A DNA stretch of 64,000 nucleotides. Origin: an archaeon. GTDB lineage: Archaea; Thermoproteota; Nitrososphaeria; Nitrososphaerales; Gagatemarchaeaceae. A program made the position numbers and the translations under genes. How positions within the stretch are numbered: position 1 is the stretch's first letter; every line of letters starts with the position of its first letter. Below, in pieces: positions 1-10,000 of the stretch. The notes under the pieces are model-generated. The model ran no database searches, had not been told where the DNA came from, and saw nothing but the letters and a program-made list of their open reading frames with translations. The stretch spans positions 1 to 64,000 of the forward strand of contig JAKASL010000002.1 in assembly GCA_021819035.1 (NCBI GenBank). The letters run 5' to 3'.

Positions 1-40
1 GCCTGACTATCCACTCCACCTTCACGGGGTCCAGCTTCAT
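1..40 (-). CDS. Possible 5' end of a transposase-like ORF (partial)
   Basis: Reading leftwards from an ATG at 38-40, the frame gives MKLDPVKVEWIVR and runs off the window. This resembles, from memory, the start of archaeal helix-turn-helix transposase or integrase proteins that begin with KLD..KVEWI. The same frame is open upstream of the ATG back to about position 105 without a better start. Only 13 codons are visible, so the family is a guess. Confidence 0.25.
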   Translation of the reverse strand, partial: MKLDPVKVEWIVR

Positions 41-141
41 GTAGACCCGATAGCGTCTTCCCTTGCTCCATACCCACCTAGCCCCTGCACTCTTGGCTAG
101 GGGGTGAACTAATTTCAGGATAACAGATCAAGGGCTGAACG

Positions 142-912
142 GTGCAAAGGTTAGTAAGGAGACCAGGGCTGGGCGTGCCGAAGTTGGAGCCAGTTGAGAA
201 GGCAGTCGCGGTCGGGGAGTACACGGTGAACTATGCCTCGGCAGGGAACGGCGAACCCCTGTTCTTGCTCCATGGCAGCGAGCCACGGGAGACCTGGAGG
301 GTGTGGGAACCTTTGCTCCCACTCTCCGACACCTACCGGCTCGTAGCGCCGGACCTGGTGGGACACGGGAAGTCGTCGAAGCCTCAGGAGACCCCGGACT
401 ACGCGGGTCAGGCGCGCACGCTCAAAGACCTGGCGGACAAGCTCGGGGTGAGCAGGGCCGCGATGCTCGGGAGCGGGTGGGGGGGCCAGGTAGCCCTCGA
501 ATATGCCTTGGAGTGGCCGGACTCCGTGAGCTCGCTTGTGCTCATCGCCAGCGCATACGACGTGGAACAGCTCCCCAGGCTGCGGAAGCTGAGGAAGCCT
601 GCGCTGATAATCTATGCAGAGGATGACATGGTCACGCAGTTGAAGGCAGGGTACCTCCTGCGCGACGCCATCGGGAAGTCGAGGCTGGAGGTTCTGGAGA
701 CGGTCGCCAGGGACCCAAGGTACGACTTCCGAATGAGCCACAGGCTCCAGAACTTCAGGGCCCCGCAGGTGCTACAACTGACCAGGTCGTTCCTTTCCAA
801 CCCTTCCACCATGGTCGCCGAGCCTCCGGAGATGGAGAACGAGCTCCGGGGGCAGGCCCTGAGGAAAGACGACGAGAAGGACGGCCCCATCTGGAGGAAG
901 AGCTCCCCCTAG
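142..912 (+). CDS. Alpha/beta-hydrolase fold protein lacking the usual serine nucleophile
   Basis: The 256-residue product has the layout of an alpha/beta hydrolase: an oxyanion strand ending LFLLHG (about residues 40-45), a VAPDLVGHGKS segment, a nucleophile-elbow region near residue 110, an acid strand (LIIYAEDD) and a late histidine in MSHRLQNF. At the elbow the protein reads LGSGWGGQ where active enzymes read G-H-S-x-G-G, so the nucleophile serine is replaced by glycine. It may be a non-catalytic fold member or use the serine one residue earlier. The start is a GTG at 142; a later GTG at about 175 is possible. It is separated from the ribosomal operon by about 500 bases on the opposite strand. 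Confidence 0.75.
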   Translation: MQRLVRRPGLGVPKLEPVEKAVAVGEYTVNYASAGNGEPLFLLHGSEPRETWRVWEPLLPLSDTYRLVAPDLVGHGKSSKPQETPDYAGQARTLKDLADKLGVSRAAMLGSGWGGQVALEYALEWPDSVSSLVLIASAYDVEQLPRLRKLRKPALIIYAEDDMVTQLKAGYLLRDAIGKSRLEVLETVARDPRYDFRMSHRLQNFRAPQVLQLTRSFLSNPSTMVAEPPEMENELRGQALRKDDEKDGPIWRKSSP

Positions 913-1427
913 CCGCAGGCATCAGGCCTGCTCCTTTGAGGCGCCGGAACACATCTGTTCCCGATGCGGCTGCGGCCCGTCTTTCGTCCCCTGACACCGT
1001 GACCCCTCCGGCCCGGCGCATGGGCCGCGATTCGGCCGCACAGCGTGGCCCCTCAAAACCAGAAGCGCTGAGGCACACTTAGGCGGGCTGGACCGTCATC
1101 CTGGCTGACGCGCCACCTGCTTCGTCGACCGTGAACGCATTGACATGGGACCGCCAGCCTGTCCTCCGAAGCGATGCAGGAGACGTCAGAGCTCGGAGGG
1201 GAGCGCCTCAGCCTGGCCCGATGGCTGTTGGTGCCAGAATGCCTTGGGCTCATCATCATGAAGCCAGACAGCGGGGACGCCCGGGAAAGCAGCGCTCGAG
1301 GAGGCCGGCAAACGTGCGATGCGCCGCCGCGCGGTTGCCTAACCCCCGGAGGGCGGAAAGACGGCAGCCAGCAGAGCGCAGTCTAGCTGTTTCGTTGTTT
1401 CGGCCCCAGGTGGACGCGAGAGGGTGG
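913..1427. other. Gap of about 515 bases without a recognised gene
   Basis: No frame here shows a domain, a convincing start with a promoter, or codon use like the neighbours. It lies between the convergent ends of the hydrolase gene and rps7, so it probably contains both transcript ends. I see no tRNA cloverleaf and no strong terminator hairpin. Confidence 0.5.
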
Positions 1428-2039
1428 CTACCTCGAAGCCATTGCCACGCGTTCTTGCTCGTTCTTCTTCTTGACCGCGTAGCTGTTGGAGTCGCCGGAC
1501 GCAGCCTGGATGATCTCGTCCGCCAGGACCTCCTCGACGGTCTTTACCGAGTTGAACGCCGACTCTCTGACCCCCTCAGAGATGAACCTCAACGCGAGGT
1601 CCACCCGCCTCACCGGAGAGATGTCCACCGACTGGTGGTAGACTACGCCGCCATAGCTCAGCCTTGTGGTGTCCTCGTTGGGAGAGGAGTTTTCTATCGC
1701 CTTCACGAGCTGCTGCACCGGGTTCTGGCCCGTCCTTAACTCGATGATGGCGAAGGAGGCCTTGACCACGTTCATCGCTTTCTGCTTCTTGCCCCCCATC
1801 CTTCCGGTGTTCTTCGCGTATTTCTTCCCGAAGTGCATCATCTCGTTCACCAGCCTTTCGACTACGTTGACCCTCGTCTTCCCGAACTTCTTGTGCTCGT
1901 GCCTCCCTCCCGAGTGCGGGATGAGTATAGGTCTCACGTTGATCACCGTCTGGAGCCCCGGATCCTCCACCTTGACCCCGGTCAGGTCCCACCTCTCCCA
2001 GAGCAAGAGGTTAGGGTACTCGAGCGCCTGCCTGCTCAT
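1428..2039 (-). CDS. rps7: 30S ribosomal protein uS7
   Basis: The 203-residue product is ribosomal protein S7, which binds the 3' major domain of 16S rRNA and nucleates assembly of the small-subunit head. The archaeal features are clear: a long N-terminal extension, a conserved core with GGRHEHKKFGKTRVNVVERL, and an ARGQNP-like segment read here as RTGQNPVQQLVKAIENSSP. It is the last gene of the operon rpoH-rpoB-rpoA-rpl30e-nusA-rps12-rps7 and begins 2 bases after the end of rps12, so it is surely co-transcribed and probably translationally coupled. Confidence 0.97.
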   Translation of the reverse strand: MSRQALEYPNLLLWERWDLTGVKVEDPGLQTVINVRPILIPHSGGRHEHKKFGKTRVNVVERLVNEMMHFGKKYAKNTGRMGGKKQKAMNVVKASFAIIELRTGQNPVQQLVKAIENSSPNEDTTRLSYGGVVYHQSVDISPVRRVDLALRFISEGVRESAFNSVKTVEEVLADEIIQAASGDSNSYAVKKKNEQERVAMASR

Positions 2040-2041
2040 GC

Positions 2042-2479
2042 CTATCTCCTCGGCTTCTCCTTGCGGCCGTAGACCAGCTCGTTGAGCGAGACCCCGTTTA
2101 CCTTGAAGACAGTCCAGCGGACCCCAGGTATGTCCCCCATGGCCCGCTTCATCGACCCGCCAATGCCCTGCAGGACTACCTCGTCGTGCTCGTCCACGAA
2201 GTTCAGGGCGCCGTCACCGGGTAGGAAGGCGGTGACCTGCTTCCCGTTCTTAACGATCTGGCACCGGATACACTTCCTGATGGCAGAGTTAGGCTGCTTC
2301 GACTCCACCCCCACCTTCTCCAGGACGATTCCCCTCGCCTGCGGGGCGCCTTCGAGCGGGTCTGCCTTGTAGTCAAGGCCGAGCTTCCGCCTCTTGTACC
2401 ACTTGTTGGACCAGCGGAATCTCTGGCGCTTGAGCGAGATCTGTCTCGCTGCGAACTCTCCGCGTGGCGAACCGGACAT
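2042..2479 (-). CDS. rps12: 30S ribosomal protein uS12
   Basis: The 145-residue product is ribosomal protein S12 of the decoding centre. The conserved [10 protein letters not shown] block and the loop with [17 protein letters not shown] are intact, and the length is typical for archaea and eukaryotes (S23e-like). It lies between nusA and rps7 on the same strand. The start is ATG at 2479, with rps7 following after a 2-base gap. Confidence 0.97.
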   Translation of the reverse strand: MSGSPRGEFAARQISLKRQRFRWSNKWYKRRKLGLDYKADPLEGAPQARGIVLEKVGVESKQPNSAIRKCIRCQIVKNGKQVTAFLPGDGALNFVDEHDEVVLQGIGGSMKRAMGDIPGVRWTVFKVNGVSLNELVYGRKEKPRR

Positions 2480-2517
2480 GCTTCAGTCGCCGCCTTTTCC
2501 CATCGTATATAGAGCTT

Positions 2518-2964
2518 TCAAAGAAGTTCAGACGTTATCTGCAGGTTGCTCACGTCGAAGTAACGCTTGGCGAGGAGCCTGACCTTCTCCGCGTTCTTCC
2601 CCCCCAGCCCGAGGACCGCCCCCTTCTTCCTCGGGTCGACCACCACGACAACCGCCTTCGTGCCGTCCAGCCTCTCGCTGACGCGCACTTCCTGGACCGA
2701 CTTCGCGCCGAGGGCGTTCCTGACCAGCCCCTCCACGTCGTCGGCCCACTCGACTACTTCGACAGGTCTCCTTACGGCCCGCTCGATCTTCTTCACAGAA
2801 GCACCCTCCTTGCCTATGGCGAGGCCCATCTGTCCCTTGGCCACTACGAAGATGACCCGGCCCCTACGTTCGTCTATTACGCAGTCCCTGGCCGTCGCCC
2901 CTGTCATCCCCTGGAACATGGACATCAGGGAGAGCTCGTCCGAGGAGAGCTTGATCTCTGGCAC
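2518..2964 (-). CDS. nusA: NusA-like KH-domain transcription factor
   Basis: The 148-residue product is an archaeal NusA-like protein, consisting of paired KH RNA-binding domains without the bacterial N-terminal and S1 domains. KH-type signatures are visible: MGLAIGKEGASVKKIE (about residues 70-85) and AVLGLGGKNAEKVRLL near the C-terminus. The family is linked to transcription elongation and termination on RNA. The start is GTG at 2964, 8 bases after the end of rpl30e. Its position between L30e and S12 is the standard archaeal arrangement. Confidence 0.93.
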   Translation of the reverse strand: MPEIKLSSDELSLMSMFQGMTGATARDCVIDERRGRVIFVVAKGQMGLAIGKEGASVKKIERAVRRPVEVVEWADDVEGLVRNALGAKSVQEVRVSERLDGTKAVVVVVDPRKKGAVLGLGGKNAEKVRLLAKRYFDVSNLQITSELL

Positions 2965-2972
2965 CTAGAGTA

Positions 2973-3275
2973 TCACCGCATCAGCTGTTTGACGTCGGTG
3001 TCGCTCACGTTCCTGAGCGCCATGGCGGAGACGTTGTAGGGCTTCCCCGCCAACCGCGCCAACTCTGCTGACGTCTGGGTCAGTTCGACCACCGGGACCC
3101 CGTGCTTCTTCGCCTCTTCCCTGAGCTTCTCGCCCAGGTCGTGGGGGATGGACCTCGTTATGAGGACGCCTTTGCTCCCCTTCACTGCCGCGATGCTCTC
3201 CCTGGCGCCGACGGCGGTCTTCCCGGCCTTCATGGAATCCTTTAGCACCTTGGAGAGTTGGGCGGTGTCCACCAT
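2973..3275 (-). CDS. rpl30e: 50S ribosomal protein eL30
   Basis: The 100-residue product belongs to the L7Ae/L30e fold family and, by position directly after the RNA polymerase A gene, is ribosomal protein L30e. Visible family features are the AGKTAVGARESIAAVK helix, an ITRSIPHDLGEKL segment and a final VSAMALRNVSDTDVKQL. It starts with ATG at 3275, 6 bases after the rpoA stop. Confidence 0.92.
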   Translation of the reverse strand: MVDTAQLSKVLKDSMKAGKTAVGARESIAAVKGSKGVLITRSIPHDLGEKLREEAKKHGVPVVELTQTSAELARLAGKPYNVSAMALRNVSDTDVKQLMR

Positions 3276-3281
3276 TCTCTA

Positions 3282-6200
3282 TCAGCTCATGTAGAGGTCG
3301 ATCATACCGGTCCCCAACGGTATCGGGAGCCCGACGATGACGTTCTCCGTGACCCCCTTGAGGTCTTCGACCTCGCCCTTGACTGCGGCCTCGGCGAGGG
3401 TAGGGACTGTGATCTCGAAGGCCGCCCTGGCTAGGACGCTGCTCTTTGTCCCGGCGATGCCGTGCCTGCCTATCTGCTGGATGTATCCCTTTGACGTCAT
3501 CAGGTCCGCCACAAGGAAGATGTGGCGGATGTCTACCTCCAGCCCCTGCTCGTCCAAGGTGCTCATCAACTCCCTCACGAGGGTGGCGCGGGCCGCCTCG
3601 ATCCCGAGGACCTGGGCGACCTCGTGGACGTTGTTGGTATAGACCTTGCTCGGGTCCACCCCCTGGATCTGCACGACCTTACCTAGGTTCGACCCCGAGG
3701 TCTGTATGAACCACTCCTCTCCTTCCTTTACCACTGTGACCCGGGTGATTCCTGGGATCCCCTTCAGCTTCATGTTGAGGATCTTGTTCCTGAGCGTGAA
3801 CAGGGCAGAGAGGTCTGCCTCGGGCATGCTGACGTGGATGATGTTCGGGTTCCTCTTGTCCTGTTGGACCTTCCGCTTCCCTGTCTCTATCACCTTGGCT
3901 ATCTCCTCCGGGCTCGTGTCCCTGTCGTTCATCATCTCAGGGCTGAGGTGGAGCTTGATCCCCTCGGTGGGGTCGACCTCGCTGAAGGCGACGACGTTAC
4001 CGACCTTCGTGAAGAGTATCTCCTTCGCCACCTTGACCGCCTTCTCGTTCTGGGCGGCGTAGTCCTTGGTAAGGTAGATGTCCATGGACGGTTTAGCCGG
4101 GATCTTGCGGGCGTCAACCAGCTCCATGAGCCTCGGCAACCCCAGGGTGACGTCCCTTTCGCGGACGCCTGCGAAGTGGAATGTCCTCAGGGTCATCTGG
4201 GTGCCAGGTTCTCCTATTGACTGGGCGGCGACGATGCCTGACGCTTCGCCAGGTTCGACCCTCGAGTAGTCGAGGGCCTCGGCCACCCTTTCCATTGACT
4301 CTTTGAGACCTTCGTCCGTGAGATGGGAGTTCCCGAGCTTTTCATTCAGCTCCTTGACCAGCCTTTCATTTAGCAGGGGCTGGTCCTTCTTCAAGAGCCT
4401 CTCCAGCTCCTCCTCGCTGGTCTTGGTCTTCGACTTGTGCGAGAGCTCCTCGGTCTCGATCAGCCTGTCCAGGTTGATTGGGCGGCCGTGGTCGCTCTTG
4501 GCAGGGTCGACGCCGTCCTCTCCGTAGATGAACTGTATGATATGGCCGTGGGGGTCTCTCACGGTGAGGTCGTACTCGACCTTGAGGTGCTCGAGGGCGT
4601 TGACCAGCCTCCTCTGCATGTAACCGCTCTGCTGCGTCCTGACCGCGGTGTCCACGAGGCCCTCGCGTCCTCCCATGGCGTGGAAGAAGAACTCGGTCGG
4701 AGAGAGGCCGTCTCTGTAGTTGCTCTTGACGAACCCCTTGGCAGTGGGGGACGGGTCGTTCCAGGCGAAGTGGCTCAGCGCCCTCCCCTTCAGGCCGTGG
4801 CTGATTCTCTTGCCGCGGACTGACTGCTGCCCCAGCGCCGCGGTCATCTGGCCGACGTTGAGGCTCGACCCCCTGGCACCTGTCCTTGCCATTATCATGC
4901 CGGAGTTCTCTGCGGGGAAGGCCCTGTCAGCTATCCTCCCTGCCTTGTCCCTCGCCTTCGCGAGCTCGTTGACTATGTACGCCTCGAGGGTGTCCTCTGC
5001 CGAGAGGCCCCTGGTGAGCTGAAGCGAGCCTGCCTTGTACTTCTTCTGGAGGTCGGTGACGCTGGCATAGGCTTCGTCGAGCGCATCGGTGATCCCCTTC
5101 TTTGCCTCGGTAGGGAGCTCGAGCTCGTTGAACCCGTAGGTGAAGCCCCTGCGGGTGAGGAAGGTCTTGAGCACCTTCAGTATCGAGTTGAGGAAGTTGC
5201 GGGCCTCCTCGTTGCCGTAGTCCTTGGCGATCCTGTGCAGCAGGGAGTCCGGTTCCTCGGCCCCTATTACCGCCTTGTCGACGACCCCCGAGATCAGCTC
5301 GCCGTCCCGTATTACCACGTCGTTGGTGGCCCCGGTCCGCTGGGCTTTGGCCCACTTCGAAGTGAGGACGTAGTTCATCCCTTCGGGGATAAAGAGGGAG
5401 AAGAGTTGCTTCCCGGTGTAAGCGGGGTGCGCCCCCTTCACCGCCGGCTCGGGGAGGTCCCCGACGTAGTCCCCGACCAATGCGAGGTTAGAGAACTCCC
5501 CCGTGGTGAGGGTGGTCTCGTCCCGCGTGAGCATGAACGCTCCGGTGATGAAGTCCCTGATCCCTCCGATGATGGGCCCTCCGTACCTGGGCGAAATTAT
5601 CTGGTCCTGCACCCTCATCAGCATGAGCGCTTCGGACCTTGATTCTTCGCTCTGTGGGACGTGGAGGTTCATCTCGTCCCCGTCGAAGTCGGCGTTGTAG
5701 GGTGGGCAGACCGAGGGGTGGAGCCTGAAGGTTCTGAACGGCAGGACACGGACGAAGTGCGCCATGACGGACATCCTGTGGAGGGACGGTTGTCTGTTGA
5801 AGAGCACGATGTCACCGTCCATCAGGTGCCTTTCGACGATGTATCCTGGGACGAGGGAGTCGGCCAGCGCCTTCCTGTCGCTGGCGAAGTCCAACCTGAT
5901 CTTCACCCCGTCTGGCCTTATGACGTAGTTGGCACCGGGGTGCTCGAAGGGGCCCCTGTTCACGAGTGCCTTCAGGTGTTCGATGTTGAAAGGAGAGACC
6001 TTCTCTGGTATCGTGAGCTTCTTCGCCACCTCGAACGGCACCCCCACTTCGCCTATGTCGAGGCTGGGGTCGGGGCTGATCACAGTGCGGCTGGAGAAGT
6101 CTACCCTCTTCCCCGACAGCGACCCCCTGAACCTCCCCTCCTTCCCCTTCAGCCGCTGGCTGAGCGTCTTCAGCGGCCTCCCAGACCTGTGGTGTGCCTG

Positions 6201-7064
6201 CGGGATACCCGAGACTTCGTTGTCGAAGTAGGTGGTGACGTGGTAGTGGAGCAGGTCGACCAGGTCCTGCACGATCAGATGGGGTGTGCCTGACTCCTTA
6301 GACTCGCGCACCCTCTGGTTGACCCTGAGGATGTCGACCACCTTGTGGGTGAGGTCGTCCTCTGACCTTATGCCAGACTCAAGAGTTATGGAAGGACGTA
6401 CTGTGAGCGGGGGGACTGGGAGCACCTGCAGGACGAACCACTCGGGTCTGGCTGCCTTCGAGTTGAACCCGAGGAGTGCTAAATCGTCGTTGTTGAGCCG
6501 CTCAAGCCGCTCGCGGATTGCCACCGGGAGTAGGCGGGTCGCCCCCCCTTCCTCGGTGATTTCATGGAAAATAGTCGGCTTTGTGAACTCAATCTGATAC
6601 TGCTGCTTCCCGCAGTGCGGGCAGAGCTTTACCTTCTTCGCCTTCGTGGCGATCTCCTTGGCGACCGTCTCCGTCAGGGACGGGGTGAAGTCAGTCTGGC
6701 TCGTCAGTTTGGTCCTGTAGGCGTCAAGCTCCTGCTGCGGCAGGAGTATCCTCCCGCATGACCTGCATGTAGTCTGGATTAGTCTGTTGATCTCGTCCAC
6801 GAACGCGATGTGGAGGACCGGCTCCGCCAGCTCGATATGGCCGAAGTGTCCCGGGCACCTCCCTGCAGTCCCTCCGCAGGTGCCGCACTTCTGGCCCGGC
6901 TCGAGGGTACCGAGCCTGCTGTCCATGAGTCCCCCCTGGACAGGCATCCCGTCCTCGTCGTAGGTCTCAGGCTGGGTGATCTCGGCGACTGAGTACTTCC
7001 TGACCTCCGCGGGGGAGAAGACGGCGAAGTTGATCCCGCCGATTGTCTTGAGCGCTTGTTCCAT
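3282..7064 (-). CDS. rpoA: DNA-directed RNA polymerase subunit A, unsplit (A' + A'')
   Basis: The 1260-residue product is the largest RNA polymerase subunit. An N-terminal zinc site (CGTCGG...CPGHFGHI, about residues 60-78) and a second cysteine cluster (CRSCG, CPHCGKQ) form the clamp. The catalytic magnesium loop NADFDGDEMNLHVP lies near residue 460. The trigger-loop region (EPGTQMTLRTFHFAGV) and the A'' jaw and C-terminal clamp parts follow in the same frame. In most archaea these parts are two genes, rpoA1 and rpoA2. The single gene is typical of Thaumarchaeota-type lineages. It starts at an ATG 10 bases after the end of rpoB. Confidence 0.98.
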   Translation of the reverse strand: MEQALKTIGGINFAVFSPAEVRKYSVAEITQPETYDEDGMPVQGGLMDSRLGTLEPGQKCGTCGGTAGRCPGHFGHIELAEPVLHIAFVDEINRLIQTTCRSCGRILLPQQELDAYRTKLTSQTDFTPSLTETVAKEIATKAKKVKLCPHCGKQQYQIEFTKPTIFHEITEEGGATRLLPVAIRERLERLNNDDLALLGFNSKAARPEWFVLQVLPVPPLTVRPSITLESGIRSEDDLTHKVVDILRVNQRVRESKESGTPHLIVQDLVDLLHYHVTTYFDNEVSGIPQAHHRSGRPLKTLSQRLKGKEGRFRGSLSGKRVDFSSRTVISPDPSLDIGEVGVPFEVAKKLTIPEKVSPFNIEHLKALVNRGPFEHPGANYVIRPDGVKIRLDFASDRKALADSLVPGYIVERHLMDGDIVLFNRQPSLHRMSVMAHFVRVLPFRTFRLHPSVCPPYNADFDGDEMNLHVPQSEESRSEALMLMRVQDQIISPRYGGPIIGGIRDFITGAFMLTRDETTLTTGEFSNLALVGDYVGDLPEPAVKGAHPAYTGKQLFSLFIPEGMNYVLTSKWAKAQRTGATNDVVIRDGELISGVVDKAVIGAEEPDSLLHRIAKDYGNEEARNFLNSILKVLKTFLTRRGFTYGFNELELPTEAKKGITDALDEAYASVTDLQKKYKAGSLQLTRGLSAEDTLEAYIVNELAKARDKAGRIADRAFPAENSGMIMARTGARGSSLNVGQMTAALGQQSVRGKRISHGLKGRALSHFAWNDPSPTAKGFVKSNYRDGLSPTEFFFHAMGGREGLVDTAVRTQQSGYMQRRLVNALEHLKVEYDLTVRDPHGHIIQFIYGEDGVDPAKSDHGRPINLDRLIETEELSHKSKTKTSEEELERLLKKDQPLLNERLVKELNEKLGNSHLTDEGLKESMERVAEALDYSRVEPGEASGIVAAQSIGEPGTQMTLRTFHFAGVRERDVTLGLPRLMELVDARKIPAKPSMDIYLTKDYAAQNEKAVKVAKEILFTKVGNVVAFSEVDPTEGIKLHLSPEMMNDRDTSPEEIAKVIETGKRKVQQDKRNPNIIHVSMPEADLSALFTLRNKILNMKLKGIPGITRVTVVKEGEEWFIQTSGSNLGKVVQIQGVDPSKVYTNNVHEVAQVLGIEAARATLVRELMSTLDEQGLEVDIRHIFLVADLMTSKGYIQQIGRHGIAGTKSSVLARAAFEITVPTLAEAAVKGEVEDLKGVTENVIVGLPIPLGTGMIDLYMS

Positions 7065-7074
7065 CGACGTTTCT

Positions 7075-10000
7075 CTACACCTTGTCCTTCAGCTGGAGCC
7101 TCGGCGCGATGTTCAGGCTCATCATCTCCTGGAGCAAGAGCTTGAATGCGTAGGCGACGACCACTGTGGATATCTTGGCCTGGTCGCCGTCTATCTTGCA
7201 GGTGTACTTCCTCTGCTTCGCGTCGTAGTAGGCTATCAGGCCGCACTTCTCGCATACATAGATCTCCGCCTTGTCAGCTTCGTCCAGCAGCCTGTCCTTG
7301 AGGACCATGGACGCGCCGTACGCGATCAGGCAGTCCCTCTCCATCTCTCCGAACCTGAGGCCGCCGCCGCGTGCTCTCCCCTCGGTGGGCTGCTTGGTCA
7401 GCATCTGTACCTGCCCTCTGGCCCTGGCGTGGATCTTGTCCGCCACCATGTGGTGCAGCTTCTGGTAGTAGACCACGCCCACGAAAACGTCGGCCGCGAA
7501 CTTCTTCCCAGTCTTACCGTCGTACATGACCTCCCTCCCGGTCGGCTCGAACCCCTTCGCCCTTAGGACCTTCTCCATCTCCTCGATGCTCTCACCGGCG
7601 AAGGCTGAGCCGTCGACCGGCGAACCCCTGAATGCCGCGGCCTTCCCAGCGATGGACTCGATGAACTGGCCCACGGTCATCCTCGACGGGAAAGCGTGGG
7701 GGTTGATGATTACGTCAGGGACGATCCCCTCTGCGGTGTAGGGCATGTCCTCCTGGGGGACGACCAGCCCGATGACCCCTTTCTGACCGTGCCTTGATGC
7801 GAACTTGTCTCCTATCTCCGGGACCCTCATGTCCCTCACTCTCACCTTGAACATCTTCCCTCCCTCGACGTTCTCTGTCATGAAGATAGAATCCACCACC
7901 CCGTTCTCCGACGGCCTGACGGCCGTCGAAGTGTCGCGCCTGTAGGGGCCCTTGATCTCGAACTCCTTGTACTCCTCCATGAACCTTGGAGGGCTTGTCC
8001 TGCCGATCACCACATCCCCCCCGGTCACCTGAGACTCGTGGGCGACCACCCCGTCACCCTCGAGGAGCCGGTAGAACTTCTCCCCCCTGTAGCCGCGTAT
8101 GTTTGAGTCGGCGGACGGGACCTCGAAGGTGTCGCGCATCCCGCCGAGGTACTGCTTCGCCTCGCCTTCGTAGAGCCTGTAGAAGAATGAGCGCGACATC
8201 CCCCTCTCGACGCTCGACTTGTTCATGATGATCGCGTCCTCAATGTTGTAACCCTCGAAGGAGAGGACGGCGACCACGCAGTTCGTCCCCAGCGGACGCT
8301 CGTCTATCCGGAGAAGGTCGAGTGTCCTGGTGCGTACTACCGGCGCCTGCGGGCTCACGAGCAGGTGCTGCCTCACGTGGGGGGAGATCGGGTAGGTGGG
8401 GGAGCTGAAGCCGAGGCTCTGCTTCGCCATGGCCGACTCGTAGGTGTTCCTCGGCGACTGGTTGTGCTCAGGGTATGGGATTATGGACGCCGCGATGCCG
8501 AACATCGCCGCTGGGAAGAGCTCCATATGGGTGTTCTTGGTAGAGACGTCGTCTGGCCCCATGGACACCAGGCAGTTCTCCTCCTCGTTGGCGTCGATCA
8601 GCTCGATGACCCCTTTGTCGACCAGGTCCCGCCAGGACATCTGCCCCGTGCTGACCTTGTCGACGAGCTCGGGTGTCAGCAGTGGGCGGCCGCTTTCAAC
8701 AAGGACCAGCGGCCTTAGGACCCTCCCTGAGCTCAGGCTGATGTAGACCCGCGGGTAGGCGTTCTCGTTCACCGGAGAGACATACAGGACGCTCGCGCCG
8801 GGGTTGATCTGCCCCTCGCGCCGGAGCTTACGGAACGCCTTCGCGAGGCGCTCCCCGTCGTCGACGTACCCCAGGAACCTCCCGTCCATGAATATCCTGC
8901 AACCGTCGACCTGAAGCTTCTGGTCTGAGTCTCTGATCTGCCTGGCCCCCAGCTCCCAGAGTTTCTCCTCTATCTCCTGTGGCGGCACGCTCACGGAGAT
9001 GATAGCCGAGAGCGCGAGGTTCTTCACCAGGCCGCAGTTCACCCCTTCAGGCGTCTCCGAGGGGCATATCCTGCCGAAGTGAGTCGCATGCAAGTCCCTC
9101 GCCTCGAAGTTCGGCTGGCTCCTGCTGAGCGGGGACTGGACCCTCCTCAGGTGGCTCAGGGTGCTGAGGTAGTTGGTCCGGTCGAGGAGCTGCGTCACTC
9201 CGACCTTCCCTCTCCCCCAGTTCCCAGTCGCTATCGCGTTGTTGAGCTTGTCAGTGATTATGCCGGTCCTGATGGCGGCGCCGACGACGTTTCCCCCTCG
9301 CTTCTGGCCCGTCCTTTCGAGCTGATACTTCATGTCCCGCACCAGGTTACGGAAGGCAGTCCTGAAGAGGTCTGCCAGCATCTGGCCTGCGAACTTGATC
9401 ACCTTGTTCCCGTAGTGGTCCTTGTCGTCCGCCTCTATCCACCCCAGCCTCAGCTCGAGCAGCTTGCATGCAGCCTCGCCCATGAACATCGACTTGTCGA
9501 AGCGCTTGTCTTCCGTCTTGCCCAGATGAGGCAACAGACCCCAGTCGAGCATTGACAGGGCCCTCTTGACTCTGAACTCTTCGAGCATCCCGTGGGCGAC
9601 CCTGTTGCCGATGAAGACGAGGGCGTCCTTCTCCGTGGGCGCTTCGCTCGCCTTGTCGAAGGAGACTTCCAGGAGGTCTTGAATCTCGGGCTTTGGCGAG
9701 ACTGCGTCGGCGATGTCCTTGTCCGACTTTATCCCGAGGGCGCGCATCACTATCACATAGGGTAGGTCCACCGGGCAGCTGGGAACTTTGACATTAATGG
9801 CGCCGTCCTGCTTGAGAGTCAGCTCCAGCTTCGACCTGTATCCCACGACAGAGGAGTAGACCCGAGACTTGTAGGTGGTGGCGCCTGCCAGCTTCTCCGC
9901 GTCCACCAGAATCTTGTTAGGGGAGAGGTCCTCAAGGCCTACGATCACCCTCTCCGCCCCGTGGATGATGAAGTATCCCCCGGGGTCGTTGGGGTCTTCT

